The notes beneath the pieces are model-generated. The model saw only the letters and a program-made list of their open reading frames with translations. It searched no databases and was not told the DNA's origin. A stretch of DNA of 64,000 nt. It comes from Evernia prunastri. Lineage: Eukaryota > Ascomycota > Lecanoromycetes > Lecanorales > Parmeliaceae. The stretch lies in assembly GCA_003184365.1 (NCBI GenBank), contig NKYR01000098.1:97193-161192 (forward strand), in the 5' to 3' direction. Numbering within the stretch: position 1 is the first letter of the stretch; the number at the start of each line of letters is the position of its first letter. Of this stretch, positions 1-11,899 are shown one piece after another. A program made the translations under genes and the position numbers.

Positions 1-823
1 TTTGGTCATATTCTCTACTGCTTATGACCCTACGGTAGCTTTATACATAGAAAAGTTTTAGTTGCAAGTTGCGTCTCCCACCATTGCATGCAAATTGCAA
101 TCCAAATGCGGTTAGCGTACAATGCATGCAAATTGCAAACCCACCCCTAAATTAGTTGGAAGGTGCTTTCTTGCTATGGCCATATGTAGCATAGTGTGCT
201 TGGCAGAGAGGGGCCATCATCCTGCAGCCACTTCCTCCATAGATTCTACATCCTCTTCTACCCACACGAACCCTACCCTACCATTTCTCTAATTGCCTCA
301 GTCCTCAGACGCTGCTCCCACTCCCAAGCTACCTCTTTCGGGTAAGGCCTAGCTTCAATTGCATCCGAAGTCTTACCATTTTAGGTATAGAGTAGATGGT
401 TTGCGAGCTCGAGTTGGGCAGCCTTCTCCCGGAAAAACATCGGATTATCACCAAAAGTGGTAAGGGAGGGTGGAGATAGACACGGCTGAGAACTGAGGCA
501 ACGGTATCAAGTTATCGTCATATTCTGGGTAATCCTCGGATTATCACTCTGAGGGGTATAATCTTGGTCGCCGTAGCGATACACGTCTGGCAAGGCAAAC
601 ATTCCTGAATTCAATGTATATATGTAAAAGCATTATATGCAAAAGATACCACTTGTGTATTCATGCTAGACATGTGCAAACGCTCTAATGCGAGCTCAAT
701 GCAGCAACTTATACATCACCATTGTTCTCACTCAGCAATTCAGACGCGAACCCACAGGCTCTTTGAAAGGCACACTGGAGGGAGTATTTTCCATGAAATT
801 TAACACTACGAAAGATGCCCGTT
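1..823. other. Intergenic, left edge
   Basis: No convincing gene is seen. The stretch holds a 16-bp direct repeat, TGCATGCAAATTGCAA, at about 85-100 and again at about 124-139. The right part is probably the 3' flank of the minus-strand transporter gene that ends at 824. Confidence 0.6.
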
Positions 824-2132
824 TTATTGATCATCTCCCTTAAGTTGATGAGCACCGTTATATCGTCCTTTCATGCCATTAACACTCGACCGTCTCAATC
901 CTTGGTCTTCATCGCTGTCCTCGGCGAGATCCTCGAGGCCCAGCCCGGCATTATTTTCTTCGAATGAGTGCATCAATACTCCTCTCTCCCCTCTCGAGCC
1001 AAAGCCGACACTACCAGTGCTAGCCCGACTGGCATCTATGCTTCGGCGTAACTGCATACTTCTCCGAGTCTGCAGACCTGTTATCCCGTCCGTGGGAACT
1101 CCGTCCGAGATACGGCCATTGAGGAGGGTTTGACCGTCGGGATCTCCCCGTGATAAATTCAACAGATAGACTCCCGTGAATATCACCAAGAATCCGCTCA
1201 AAAGAGAAAGGGTATTGACGGCATCAGTTGTATTGAAACCCCGGAAGAGAATGAAAGAGGCAACTAATGTGAAGGTCGTAAAGGTAACATAATACAGCGG
1301 GTTGACTCTTTGCACGCATTAGCGAATCGTCGCTCATATTTTCGGGTCAGAACTTACATAGAAGTCGAAAATTGACTAAGAGCTTTATTGAAGTAATTCA
1401 TCTGGGTCAATATGCAACATACGGTGACGATGGCAAAAGCGTAAGTCGACGGGTGAGTAAGTTGGTTGTTCCCGTTCAAGGTCAACTTCAAGGCTATGCC
1501 AAAAGCCTTTACTGACATGACGGATACAGACCCAACCGTGGAACAGATCGAAATGAATATTAGAGGGTTTTTCTTTCCATGCTTTGGAGCGACCTTGTAG
1601 ATCATAACGCTGGAGAAGATAGCAACGGCAGCGCAGTAGAGAAGAAACCCTGCGATCACAAGGCCCGTTAGCCCCCATAAACGCTTGCCACGAAAGAAGC
1701 CGTACCTGGATGTATGGCATACTGCAATATCTCATCGACAGTTTGTATTTCCTTATCTGGGGGTGCATGCAGCACTATTATAACAGACCCAATGAGACAT
1801 AGGGCACATCCGAGTTTACCCAGCGTACCCAGATCTTCTTTGAGAAAATATGAGCCCAGGACGGCACCGATCAGGACACTGAGCGCTCCCAACGGCGTTA
1901 CCAATATGGCCGGCGCAAAAGCGTATGCTGCAAAATTGGCCACTTCACCGAGCACCATAGTCACAATTCCTCCCCACCACGTAGGACTTTTCAAATATGC
2001 AAATCCTTCTCCTTCAAAACCATGCCGCTCGCTTGCTTCTAGTAACCCTTTTTTGGTTATGACAAAGCTCGTCCCAATAGCCATTGTCGACAATATGGCC
2101 AAAGCCAAGCCGACATATTTGTCCTCCACCAT
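824..2132 (-). CDS. NIPA-type magnesium transporter (DUF803 family)
   Basis: Multi-pass membrane protein of the NIPA/DUF803 family, known as Mg2+ transporters of endosomal and plasma membranes. Three exons are inferred: 2132-1706, 1649-1358 and 1307-824, giving about 400 residues. The N-terminal exon starts MVEDKYVGLALAI and carries the family stretch with ITKKGL followed by hydrophobic helices. Exon 2 contains PKHGKKNPLIFISICSTVGS, exon 3 contains NPLYYVTFT. The last 110 or so residues are a hydrophilic Ser/Arg/Asp-rich cytoplasmic tail. Introns (56 and 50 nt) have GT-AG ends and keep the frame. The frame stays open upstream of the chosen ATG without another ATG, so a further 5' exon could exist. 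The family call is firm; ion specificity is inferred. Confidence 0.9.
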
Positions 2133-3771
2133 CTTGGCCTCGCCGGGAGTTAGCGCTACTCCAGCAACTCGAATCGGGTCGTTGCCAGGGTTTCTATTTG
2201 ATTGTAATGGCCACGCAGCGCCAGCGCGACGGCCCGTCTGATATCCTCGGTGAAGCCTTGTGCCGGGACCTTCTAGGACTCATGAAACAGAGAACTTGTA
2301 GGTTGGGCGATCTGATTTGACGGTTCTTAGAGCCGGAGTACGTTGAATTTGAGAGAGCTTTGCGCAGGGGTGTCACGACAAGCAGGAAAAGAGCGACGGG
2401 AACGTAATCATTTATCCGGCTGGTTGGCTAGAATGAATATCGTATCGTAGGTCGTAGTAGTCGAGAGCAGATGGACTTGTCCCTTGGGATGCTAAGAATG
2501 CTCGAGACGAAAGACTCTCATACTCGTAGGCACATTGCTCAATTTTTTGGGTTGGGTAAAGTAAGGTAGGTAAAGTAAGTACCTTAGGGACAAATACGGA
2601 AGCTAAAATAATACTGATTAAAGCTGTCTCGCCCGCTAGTCAGGGCTACCTAAGGTACTTTACCTCATCCAAGAATTTGCCTTTCAGGAACAGTGTCAGG
2701 GCGAAGCGGACAAAGACCAGAGGTGAAGGTGAGCCAAGAAATGGAGGTAGATGAACATTTGCATGCCTTTATACAAGGCAGAACAACCTGGCAAGGACTA
2801 CCTAGACTTCTCTACGTTTATCGATACTTTATTCCTTGCCTTTTCGCACCTTATCTAAGTCCATCTGTCGCTCAGGCACTCAAAGACACCAAAGCTACTG
2901 AAGGTGAGGCAGGGAAGAAGGATTATTGCACCGCGGCAAGTTACCTTTGCAGCTGCATTGATTAAGCTTGCTGCTGAAGTGAAGAGGCATTGGCCCCAAC
3001 ACTCCGGGGAAGGAGAGCCCCAGCTTGAGGAAACCCTGTGCTGGGCTGCTGCTTGTCGCATATGAAATGAAGCACTCCTGCCAATGTACTCGTTTCTCTG
3101 AATCAAATAAAGGAGTCATTTGGGTTTTGAAGTGGCCTCGATTATTGAAGCTACGTATCGCAAAATTGTCCTTAGCGCCACGGCCACCTAATAAATCCGC
3201 CAAGAGACGCGCGATTCACGGCATCACCTTACTAATGCGAATCCAGCCACTTCATGCGTTGACCCCGAAAGACAAGAACACCGGCGCCGAAAACCTCGAC
3301 AAAGATCTCCAGGAGAACAGGGAAAAAGGAATGTCAGCTACTCTTGAGATTTGCAGGCTCTCGAATGCCTTGGAATCCATGCGAAACATCCGGGGATCGC
3401 GTGTAAATGGGGAAGGGAGAGGGGGATGATATAGTGAATGGGCAACCGGTGAAATGGCGGATCTGTTCATGCCATTAACTTACCGCACCGACCTACCTTT
3501 ACTCTCGAGGACCAAGGGGCCATCAGGAAGAATGGCAGGATTGGGCGTGTTGAGCGAATAGGGGCGTGATCTGTGGTCATCGACCACTTCGACGTGCGAT
3601 GACCCCACAGTCGTGCCAAAGCGCTAGGAATGCTGTGCTTCATTTGCGTAGGGTATTGTGATTCGAGTCTGATACGTGGGAAAGGTCATAGTAGATCGCT
3701 ACTTGAAGGGGCACAGAAGGCGTCTTTGCACATTGGCTAATCCAAGCCGAGAGATTCAGAGCTATCCAATC
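2133..3771. other. Intergenic between transporter and acidic-protein gene
   Basis: About 1.6 kb with no gene I can support. Short open frames at 2693-2965 and 3025-3429 lack family resemblance and proper starts. Near 2560-2665 there is an imperfect inverted repeat built from AGGTAAAGTA / TACTTTACCT around CCTTAGG, a motif that recurs in other gene-flanking stretches of the window. The left part is the promoter side of the transporter. Confidence 0.5.
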
Positions 3772-6512
3772 TCACCTAGAGCGGACGCGTTTAGCCCCTG
3801 TTGAGAGCGGTTAGCTTGTTTTAACCTTTCGCCTTTGAAAATGAAGCCCAAGAGAATGGTCCCTACCTTGGAGCTCCTCTTCTACTGCGCCGGCGTCATC
3901 GTGAAAACTACGAGCACGCTTGAGAGGTCCAGGACTTGTTGCGACGCGGCGCTCTGCATCCGCTGGCTGATGGTGAAATCTGATATCGTCTTCCTCGTCC
4001 TCGTACGTAATCTCATCTTCATCTTCTCGTGTTTGTGCAGACTCGTTAACAGAAAGCCAAAGTTGTGTGTTCTCTCCCTCCGGAGGCTGAGGGACGTCGT
4101 CATGGTCGTCATTAGCTAATATTGTAGGGGCTTCTTCAAGCTCGTTCTCCGCTTCCGAATCACTTGCTCTTCTCTGATCATCGTCGCCAAAAGTCTTCTT
4201 AGATCTACTATAACCCGGTTGAATTGGATGCGTCGAAGAGTAATCTTCAATTTCACCGCCCTTGAAGTTTGCGTCGGCTGCTGGATACAGTTCACCTCCC
4301 GTCTGATCATGCGGCTCATGCAATGTATCGTGGTGCTTATATCTGTCCTGCCCGTGAGGTCCTGTATCGTCCTCATATTGTGCGGAAGCTTCACGACAAT
4401 TATTATCAGTATTGACTTTTGGTGGTACTTTTGCTTTTTGGATGCTAGCATCGATGTAATCATTTGGTGCTCCCCCTTTTTCGTTAGAGTGCCTGAAGCG
4501 ATTATGGGCCTTGTCGTCCGAATCCTGGGATAGGATTTCCGCGAGGTTGGTCTCGTCTTCCTTTTCCTTAACAGACACGCTACTGGTAGCTTTCTCGTCC
4601 ACTGAGTCGTGTGAAAATTCTCCGGCCGCCACGAAATTCTGCTGGACTTGAGGGGGAGATAGGTGCCCGTGATCCTCTGGCTTAATTGGTTTTTCCGGGA
4701 CCGAGCGATCCTGGACGGCATTCACATCAATAGCATCACCTCGTAAAGTAGACGACCCGCTCGATGCGCCCGTCTCAAGCTCTTCAACATCTTCATAGTC
4801 AATAAAGTCCCCATCGTCAACGATAGGCACTTCTGCTTTCTGCAGTTCTGATTCACCGGCCATAGATTGTGCGGGTTCAAGAGATTCTTTGGACCCTGCG
4901 ACCTCACTGGAAAAGCCATCACCAATTCTCGTCTGATGAGGTCTGTTGTCACTGCCACGTTGAGACTGTGTACGATCGAAGTCTTCGTGCGAAACGTTAG
5001 TGGTAGGGTATGACTGTGTCCTTTGGGCAGCAGGATCGGTCTCTGACATAGTGCTCTCGGAAGGCACCATGCTACAGTGGTCCAGGCTCTCTTCCACTTC
5101 TTCCACTGGTTGATGCTCAGATGCATAGGTCTCGTTACTTGATAGCATGACAGTATGGCTCGATGTCTCTATGTCTCCTTCAATGCTGTGCTGCTGCTGG
5201 TCACTCTCAGTCTCTTCGGACGACATCAGCTGTGAGAGCCCTTTCCCTTCAATTGAGGCACTCCGTAAGACATCAAGACGGCGAGAAAACCTATTCTCAG
5301 AAGTAAGGTTCATGTATAGCGGAGGTGGGTTCTCTAACCCATCGTTTTGTTGCAAACGAACGTAGACGTCAATGACTTCCGAGAGCCTTGTACTTGCGGA
5401 TTCTGTTGTAGACTGCTTATATAAGCGACGAGACTATCTTCACAGACGTTCTTACTCACCTCGTTGATATGTAGATCCAAATCCCCAATGTTGATGGTCA
5501 ACTCGTCTTGCTCGCTCAAGCTCCCTTTGAGAACGGCCCTACATGCTTCGAGAAGATTTCCAATAGGGCTGTAAGCAAGCTGCTCGTCTGGTAATAAAAA
5601 TGTCGCAGCATGGTCTCCACTTTGGTCGATGGGAGGAAATAAAAACATTTCGTCCCCTTCGTAGTCTAATACGACAGGATGTACATGAGCAGAACTGTCC
5701 AGGGGGTCTTCCGCTTGGGTATGAGATCCTTCGACTGTTGCCTGAGCCATGGATTCTTTGTCTGATGAGGCCGGCAGAACTTCGTCTCGTGATAGCTCAG
5801 GCCTGGCTTCTGCGTCGAGCCTCTCAGAATCGGAAAATCCAGAAGTTTGAGATGCCGCACCACCGTAGACGATGGCTTCTTTGATGAGCTCAACGTCATA
5901 CCGATCGGAAGTCTCACTCGTTGCTACATCGGCAACATCGTGATGAGCAATCACCAGTCTTGTATATCCATCTGGGAAGACACTCTCGGTAGTACTAGAT
6001 TCTGCTTCAGGCGTGGTTGAGCGTTCGTGATGTTCTTGTTCATTGTATTCCTGTCCTTGATAAACTTGCTCCGGATTTAGGTTTTCAATGGTCTCTTCAT
6101 AGGTGGTAAATAGCTCCTCAGGCTGCTCCTTCGAATGGTCTATGTCAGGGCCGATGCTAGTGTCCTCACCCAATCCAGGCCCAGTGTATTCCGCGTCCTC
6201 AATATCTTCGTCGCGTTCAGAAGACCCTTCGCCAACCTGGCCCTGCGCGTAGCTATCATCGGCCATCTCATCGTCATTTGCGGCAGGAGACTCCTGTCCG
6301 TCTTCGGATATTGAACCCGTGAGGGCGTTCATATCTTCTTCGCCCATGAATTCATCTTCTCCATACTGGGGATTATCGGCGGTGAGGTCCAAGTCAATGT
6401 CAATGTCATCAATGGCTCCAGCACGCTGATCCAGTTCTGACGTGAGCTCCATCGGGTCCTCGATAGTTGGCGCTTGGAAATGGGGTCCAAATTGCATCTG
6501 CAAAGTTGTCAT
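3772..6512 (-). CDS. Large acidic, Ser-rich conserved fungal protein of unknown function
   Basis: Product not assigned. Three exons are inferred: 6512-5460, 5412-3867 and 3797-3772, giving about 874 residues. The start is ATG at 6512 (MTTLQMQFGPHF). Most of the chain is low-complexity and rich in Asp, Glu and Ser, so largely disordered. One better-ordered stretch spans the first splice junction (residues about 325-400: LTINIGDLDLHINE then STRLSEVIDVYVRLQQND). Near the C terminus a basic motif PLKRARSF and the spliced end AKRVRSR look like nuclear localisation signals. The last intron has a good branch point (GCTAAC). If that intron is retained the tail becomes a different basic sequence ending RRKVKTS. 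A nuclear, chromatin-associated or scaffold role would fit, but that is inference only. Confidence 0.8.
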
Positions 6513-7067
6513 GATGATTAAAGGCTGCTTGGAGACGTGATTCTGTTCATGTTACAGATACTTGAATTACATAGAAGTGTGGCATGCGCGGGAGAAAAGG
6601 ATTATGTCGCTTTGTTGCTGTGTTGTTAGCCGTATTAGAGTCTTGATTATTTAGTTGCTGCAGCATCTGGATGTTGAGTTGAAGAGTGTGCCTGAAGAGA
6701 GATTACTTTAGTTGCCAGAGATCCATTGTGTTACAGGTCGATTGCTGCCGCTGTGTAATTGTTGGGAAAGGACTGTGTAGGCCGTCCGGGAACGTATAGC
6801 TTGGAGAACGCAAAAGGCAGCGAGGCTCAACAAACGCTTACGGAGATGGTTTAGCGCGTCCTTCGGTTACTAATCGTAAATCCTGAATTTCTGATAATAC
6901 TTAGCTCTAGCACATTTGAAAGTACTTGAAGACACCACGTGTCAAGCATGCGCTACAGCCTGAAACCAAGCTGGGATCTCAGTTGTGGTCTTCTCGCTAG
7001 GAAATCACTGGAGGCTATTAGTCACATTTCTTGATACCGAACTGAGATATACTGGAGTTGTGCAAAT
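6513..7067. promoter_or_regulatory. Divergent promoter between acidic-protein gene and delta-COP gene
   Basis: This 555-bp stretch separates two divergently transcribed genes and must hold both promoters. It contains a CACGTG E-box core at 6936-6941 within the symmetric GACACCACGTGTC. No other site is clear. Confidence 0.5.
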
Positions 7068-8818
7068 ATGGTGAGTTCCTTCCCTACACCTTTCTGGCTC
7101 AGAGTGCTGAATGGTGTTAGGTAGTGCTTGCAGCTTCAATTTGTACCCGAGGAGGTAAGGCGGTACTGTCGCGCCAATTCCGCGAAGTAGCACGCTCGAG
7201 GATTGAGGGGCTACTGGCGTCCTTCCCAAAGCTCGCCGATTCTGGCACGCAGCACACTACTGTGGAGCAAGACAACGTTCGCTACGTCTACCAGCCACTC
7301 GACGAGCTTTACATGGTCCTGATCACCAATCGCCAATCCAACATCTTGCAGGACATTGATTCTTTGCACCTTTTTGCCCAAGTTGTGACGAGCATCTGCA
7401 AAAGCTTAGATGAGAGGGAGATTCTTCGCAATGCCTACGAATTGCTCAGCGCCTTCGATGAGCTAGTCACTTTGGGCTACCGAGAAAACCTTTCCTTAAG
7501 TCAGATCAAGACCTTTCTTGAAATGGAAAGCCATGAAGAGAGAATACAAGAGATCATCTCGCGGGTGTGTTTATTTTGTCGATACTCTATATCATATCTG
7601 CTTACCAAGCCTCAGAATAAGGAGCTCGAAGCTACGGAAGAGCGCAAGAGGAAGGCGAAACAGCTCGAACTTCAGCGGAAGGAGATGGCGCGCAGCGGAC
7701 GCTCTGCCACTCCTCGGGCACCGTCTTATCCAACCTACACTCCTCCTCCTCGACCCGCCGGTCTAAGCACTTATGATAGCTACGAGGCCGAAAAGAACAA
7801 AACGTTCAAGTTGGTCCACCTAAGTGAGCAAAACAAAGTTCGAGCTAATAGTGTTGCAGGGCGTCTACTCCCAAAGGCAAGGGCATGCAGTTGGGTAAGA
7901 AATCGAAGACCACAGACATGTTCGAGCAAGTGAGAGGAGATCTCGGCGCACAAGCTGAAGATTCAGCACCCCTGATTTCGAATTCACAGCCTATCATAGC
8001 AGCTGAAAAAGCGCCCTCGGCACGTGTCTCTTCATCAGCAGATCGCGATGCCATACATGCAACTATTGACGAGAAGATATCTGCTAGGTTATCGAGGGAT
8101 GGAATCCTCAAGTCTTTTAGCGTCAAAGGAGACCTGCAACTCCGCATTTCTGATCCGGCTCTAACCAAAGTCAAGCTGGATCTCGTTGCTAACGCTGTTC
8201 ACGGCGCACAGTTCAAAACCCATCCCAATGTAGACAAGGGACAATTCAATACCTCGAAGGTCATTCAATTGAAAGACACATCGAAAGGATTCCCCGCCAA
8301 CAACTCAGTTGGTGTCTTGCGATGGAGCGCGACAGCTCCAGCTGATGCTAGCGGCGTCCTTCCGATTACCTTTACCGTATGGGTGAATAAGAGCTCAGAT
8401 GAATCTTTCACAATCACCGTTGAATACGAAATGACAGGATCCGACAGCCTGCATGACGTGGTCGCGACCATCCCATACAGCACCAGTGAGCCAGCTATAT
8501 CAAGCTTCGATGCTGTGTATGAAGTGTCGGGGGATAGTCTAGAATGGACGATTGGTACCGTGGACGAGTCCAATGCAACAGGAGCCTTCGAATTTGAGGC
8601 CCAAGCAGAAGATGAGGCCGAATTCTTCCCAATGAACGTGCGCTTTTCGAAGAGCAGACCCTTCGTGGATGTTGACGTAGGTCCTACCTGATCATAGTCG
8701 ATGTACGGAACTGACGTGTTCAAAACAGGTCACGTCGGTAACGCTAATAGAGATGGAGCAAGACATGTCCTTTACCAAAGACGTCAGATCCGTTGCAGAT
8801 TCATACTTGATAGAATGA
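7068..8818 (+). CDS. RET2: Coatomer subunit delta (delta-COP)
   Basis: Subunit of the COPI coat, which drives retrograde Golgi-to-ER vesicle traffic. Five exons: 7068-7070, 7121-7564, 7616-7809, 7860-8676 and 8729-8818, giving about 515 residues, normal for the family. Exon 1 holds only the start codon; splicing restores the family N terminus MVVLAASICTRGGKA. Residues 1-140 form the longin-like adaptin-small-chain domain. A charged helix follows (KELEATEERKRKAKQLELQ), then a Pro/Ser linker, the KGKGMQLGKK motif, and a C-terminal mu-homology domain from about residue 240 to the end. Intron 3 has an unusual donor, GTTGGT. The next gene, on the same strand, begins about 390 bp downstream. Confidence 0.95.
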
Positions 8819-9204
8819 AAGAGTGTGACAACAGAAAGGCATCTTATCTTCATGCCTGTTGGCGGCTTGGTTTGACCCTACCTGGCTGGATGGCACTCCC
8901 TGCTAGCACGAGCATGTGTATATTTGGCGGGCAAAAGCACCCAATACAAGTAGAAGTCACAACTTTTTGTTCTGGCCGAAACCCTTCACTAGTAACAACA
9001 CGAATGCAACGCCAAGGAATCAGCCACCTAGCGCGCTGTGGACCTAACAACTGAACTTACCTACTGAAGTAACCTGCACTCGTAAAATAGCAGATACCCA
9101 GGTGTAGTCTGGCATGCCCCTCAGGTTATCCGCTTTAATCGATTTTTTTGAACCACGATGTGAAAAGTATTAGCGAGATCGCATCCTACGGTCATTCTAG
9201 AAGC
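8819..9204. other. Intergenic, delta-COP to APC4
   Basis: Short spacer with no gene. It serves as 3' region of delta-COP and promoter of the APC4 gene. Confidence 0.6.
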
Positions 9205-11899
9205 ATGGCTGATCCTCTGGCGGAGAAGCTGGTGCAGCCTGCGGTCAATCCCAAACATTTGGCGTACTGCCCAACTATGGACTTGATCGCATTGGCGTCG
9301 ATTGACGAATGCATTCATGTCTACAGATTGAATGGGCAAAAGGTCTTTGGGATCTTAAACAAACAGTCTGCTAACAAAGTAAATCAAATCAAGTGGAAGC
9401 CTAACGGTCAGTCAAATATTTCCCTTCCCTCTTGTGCAACTTATATGTACTAAGTCGCCCCGAGGTCAATCGCTTGCTGCTGTCTATGACAACAGTTCTC
9501 TTTCTTTGACAGACGCCCAAACAGGAAAGGTGTTTCATCAGATAGACTGCTCTGCATATTCGAAGTCCCAGATCTGCTGCTTAGGATGGGGTATCAATTT
9601 TACGGACGGCAACAAAGTCAGATTGGAACTCGATAAGTTCAAAGATGAGGTGACCTTGGATGACATGATAAGCCAGAATCCTCGAGTGAAGTGCATGGAT
9701 GCTATTCCGGATCTTCCTCTGGACCTGGCTTTGCTTGATATAGAGGCATCCTTGCCCAAGCTAAGTCCTCTATCTTCTGGAGGGATTGAGTAGGTGCCAC
9801 AGATGGAGGGAATAACAGCTACTACAGAGGCTGAAAAGATGTAGGGATGATGTTTTTGGTTCTCGAGCGTCATTAGACACTTTGTTTCAGCCGCTAACAA
9901 CTGGCTCTACTGATTCCGCAGATATTCTGGTCGTCGGCTTTGTAGATGGTACGGTCCATCTGAGCATATATGACTTCTTTGAGATTGGCAGCTTCAACCT
10001 ACAGCAAGCGTCTCGCGGGTTCCAAGACTGTAGACCTATTTTGCACTGCTCTCACCCCTATTCTGCGACTCATCCGATGCTCGTGTCAACTCCCGTCGGA
10101 GATGGAAAAGAATTGCACATCGTGCCACTTGATCTCCGCCTGCTATCGAATGCCGGAAGGTACCTGTCCTTGTTGGCGTCGAAGTCTACTCAGCTCCACA
10201 ATGTTCTACGCTACACCCATCAGATCCAACGACAAATGTACAATGATCTCAAGGCCTCCCAAGACTTGCCAAGAAGATTCATAGCGAACATTGAAGAGAT
10301 TTTACAAGGGCGGGCAGATTGCAACTGGATGCAGGCTGCCTATCATCTCGTCGTCACAGGAGATTGCTATCCCGAAGTCAAAGAATGGCTAGTAGATCAG
10401 CTAGGAGAAAGGGTACGCACTCAATTCGCACAATACTCTATATATGCAACCCGTCAACTCATGACCATCGCAGGGACACAAACGATGGGAGAAGGCCACA
10501 ACCACTGGTTACGAAAGTGTGCGGCGCCTGGTTCATGAAAATCTACTGCCAGCACTGGAGAGGATTACCGTTCTTGTGAGCCGGCTTCGTGGCTTGTCAA
10601 GGGGTCAACTCTCAAACGCAAATCTTGGGCTGTCAACACAAGAACTCGAGAATGTGTTAGACACTGTTAATTGTCTCCAACTCATGGCACACCAGATCCT
10701 CATCACTTCTTGTTCGGAACTCCGTCAATTCACTGCCTTCTCCGCCTGGCTGCGCCAGGAAATCGATATCCATGCCTCTGATGCAAGCATGGCAGAGTCG
10801 GCTGAAAAAGATGTGAACATCGATCATGCGAGTACGCTCGAATATATCCAAGGCGCCATGATGCAAAGTCATCTCACCAGCTTCCTCGATATAGAAGTGC
10901 GGGGCGAGGCAAAAGCCCCGTGGAATTTGGCGGCGGGAGAAAGGTCCTTGTTCGAGCTATACAAACGGGAGCTCCAGAACGCCAGCACGGAAGACTCCTC
11001 TGCCAGCCGACATCCCACTCTTGATGCGCTGATGAAACATCTTTATACCCAATGCGAGGCGATTTCTAATGGTATCTCAGAAACGCAGAGACGAGGTGTG
11101 AGATTCGGTGCGCCCATTTATCTTCAGAAGGGCGTCCCCTCCTGTCTAGACATGCGGATGTTACACGAGGTATTAACACGCCTGCTCCACAACGCTAGAA
11201 ACTTCAGCTGACATTTCAACGTGGAAGAATGCTGAGGAGAAAGAGGAAGTCGTCCTGTACGTGGTACTGGGCCCTTTGACCAATCAGAGCGAAGGTACAA
11301 TCTCGTCAAGATCACTTCGTGCAAAACGCTAAGCCAGGACTAGTGCGTACCTACAAAATCGTGCTAGGAATCAAGAATGGAATGAGCTCTACAAAGAGCG
11401 TGGAAGGCGCTGTGATCAAGACAGCTGGTTGGGAGGTCAGAGATGTCAAATTCGTCGATGATGATGAATTGGTTTTGGCTGTCTCCGCAAAGTGTAAGCC
11501 TGCTGATTGCCTCGCGCTTGCCTGTTATTTCAGCTAAGATTTCTCCAAGCTTCCTCTCGGCTTTTCAAAATCCCGTACCGAGGAATAGCCAGAGCATCTG
11601 GTGCATTGACGTATGCCACGCTGAATGAAAGGAAGGTCGGGCAACGCATGGATGGCAATAATGACCATTTCAGCATTGACCTTTCCACTCCGGACGTCGC
11701 CAGCGCATATACCTGGCAGGAATTTCCAGAGGGAGTCTCTTGGGCACCAGAGAGAATTGAGATCAACGGTAGGAAGGGTAGACGCGTTATCTGTGTGCTT
11801 GCTCAAGACAGGGTCCATTACAGAGTATATGATTTGGACAGCTCTTTGGGCGGTGAGGAAGATGCTAGCGCTGAAGGCAGTGATGAGGTGATGTATTGA
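9205..11899 (+). CDS. APC4: Anaphase-promoting complex subunit 4
   Basis: Scaffold subunit of the APC/C ubiquitin ligase that triggers anaphase and mitotic exit. Seven exons are inferred: 9205-9406, 9465-9789, 9845-10412, 10474-11169, 11228-11294, 11338-11491 and 11539-11899, about 790 residues. The N-terminal part is an APC4 WD40-like domain (PKHLAYCPTMDLIALA, then VYRLNGQKVF and a GQSLAAVYDNSSL blade). The middle part from about residue 250 is the helical APC4 domain (LHNVLRYTHQIQRQM, GHKRWEKATTTGYESVRRLV). The C terminus resumes beta blades (FVDDDELVLAV, IPYRGIARASGAL). I chose ATG 9205; upstream in frame there is only a TTG. Exon limits between 11140 and 11340 are the least certain: the proposed intron at 11295-11337 is only 43 nt and another frame there also looks protein-like. 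Confidence 0.9.

Noticed and set aside
2693..3429. Possible small gene on the plus strand (frames at 2693-2965, 2751-2846, 3025-3429)
   Set aside because: No ATG in a good context for the longest frame, no splice path that joins the pieces into a recognisable protein, and no known motif.
5334..5459. Two separate overlapping genes instead of one acidic protein
   Set aside because: A 47-nt intron (5413-5459) with GT-AG ends joins the frames in phase, and the lower frame has no ATG at its apparent start.
9148..9204. Longer APC4 N terminus from 9148
   Set aside because: The codon at 9148 is TTG, not ATG, and the added residues do not resemble the family. ATG 9205 gives a normal start.
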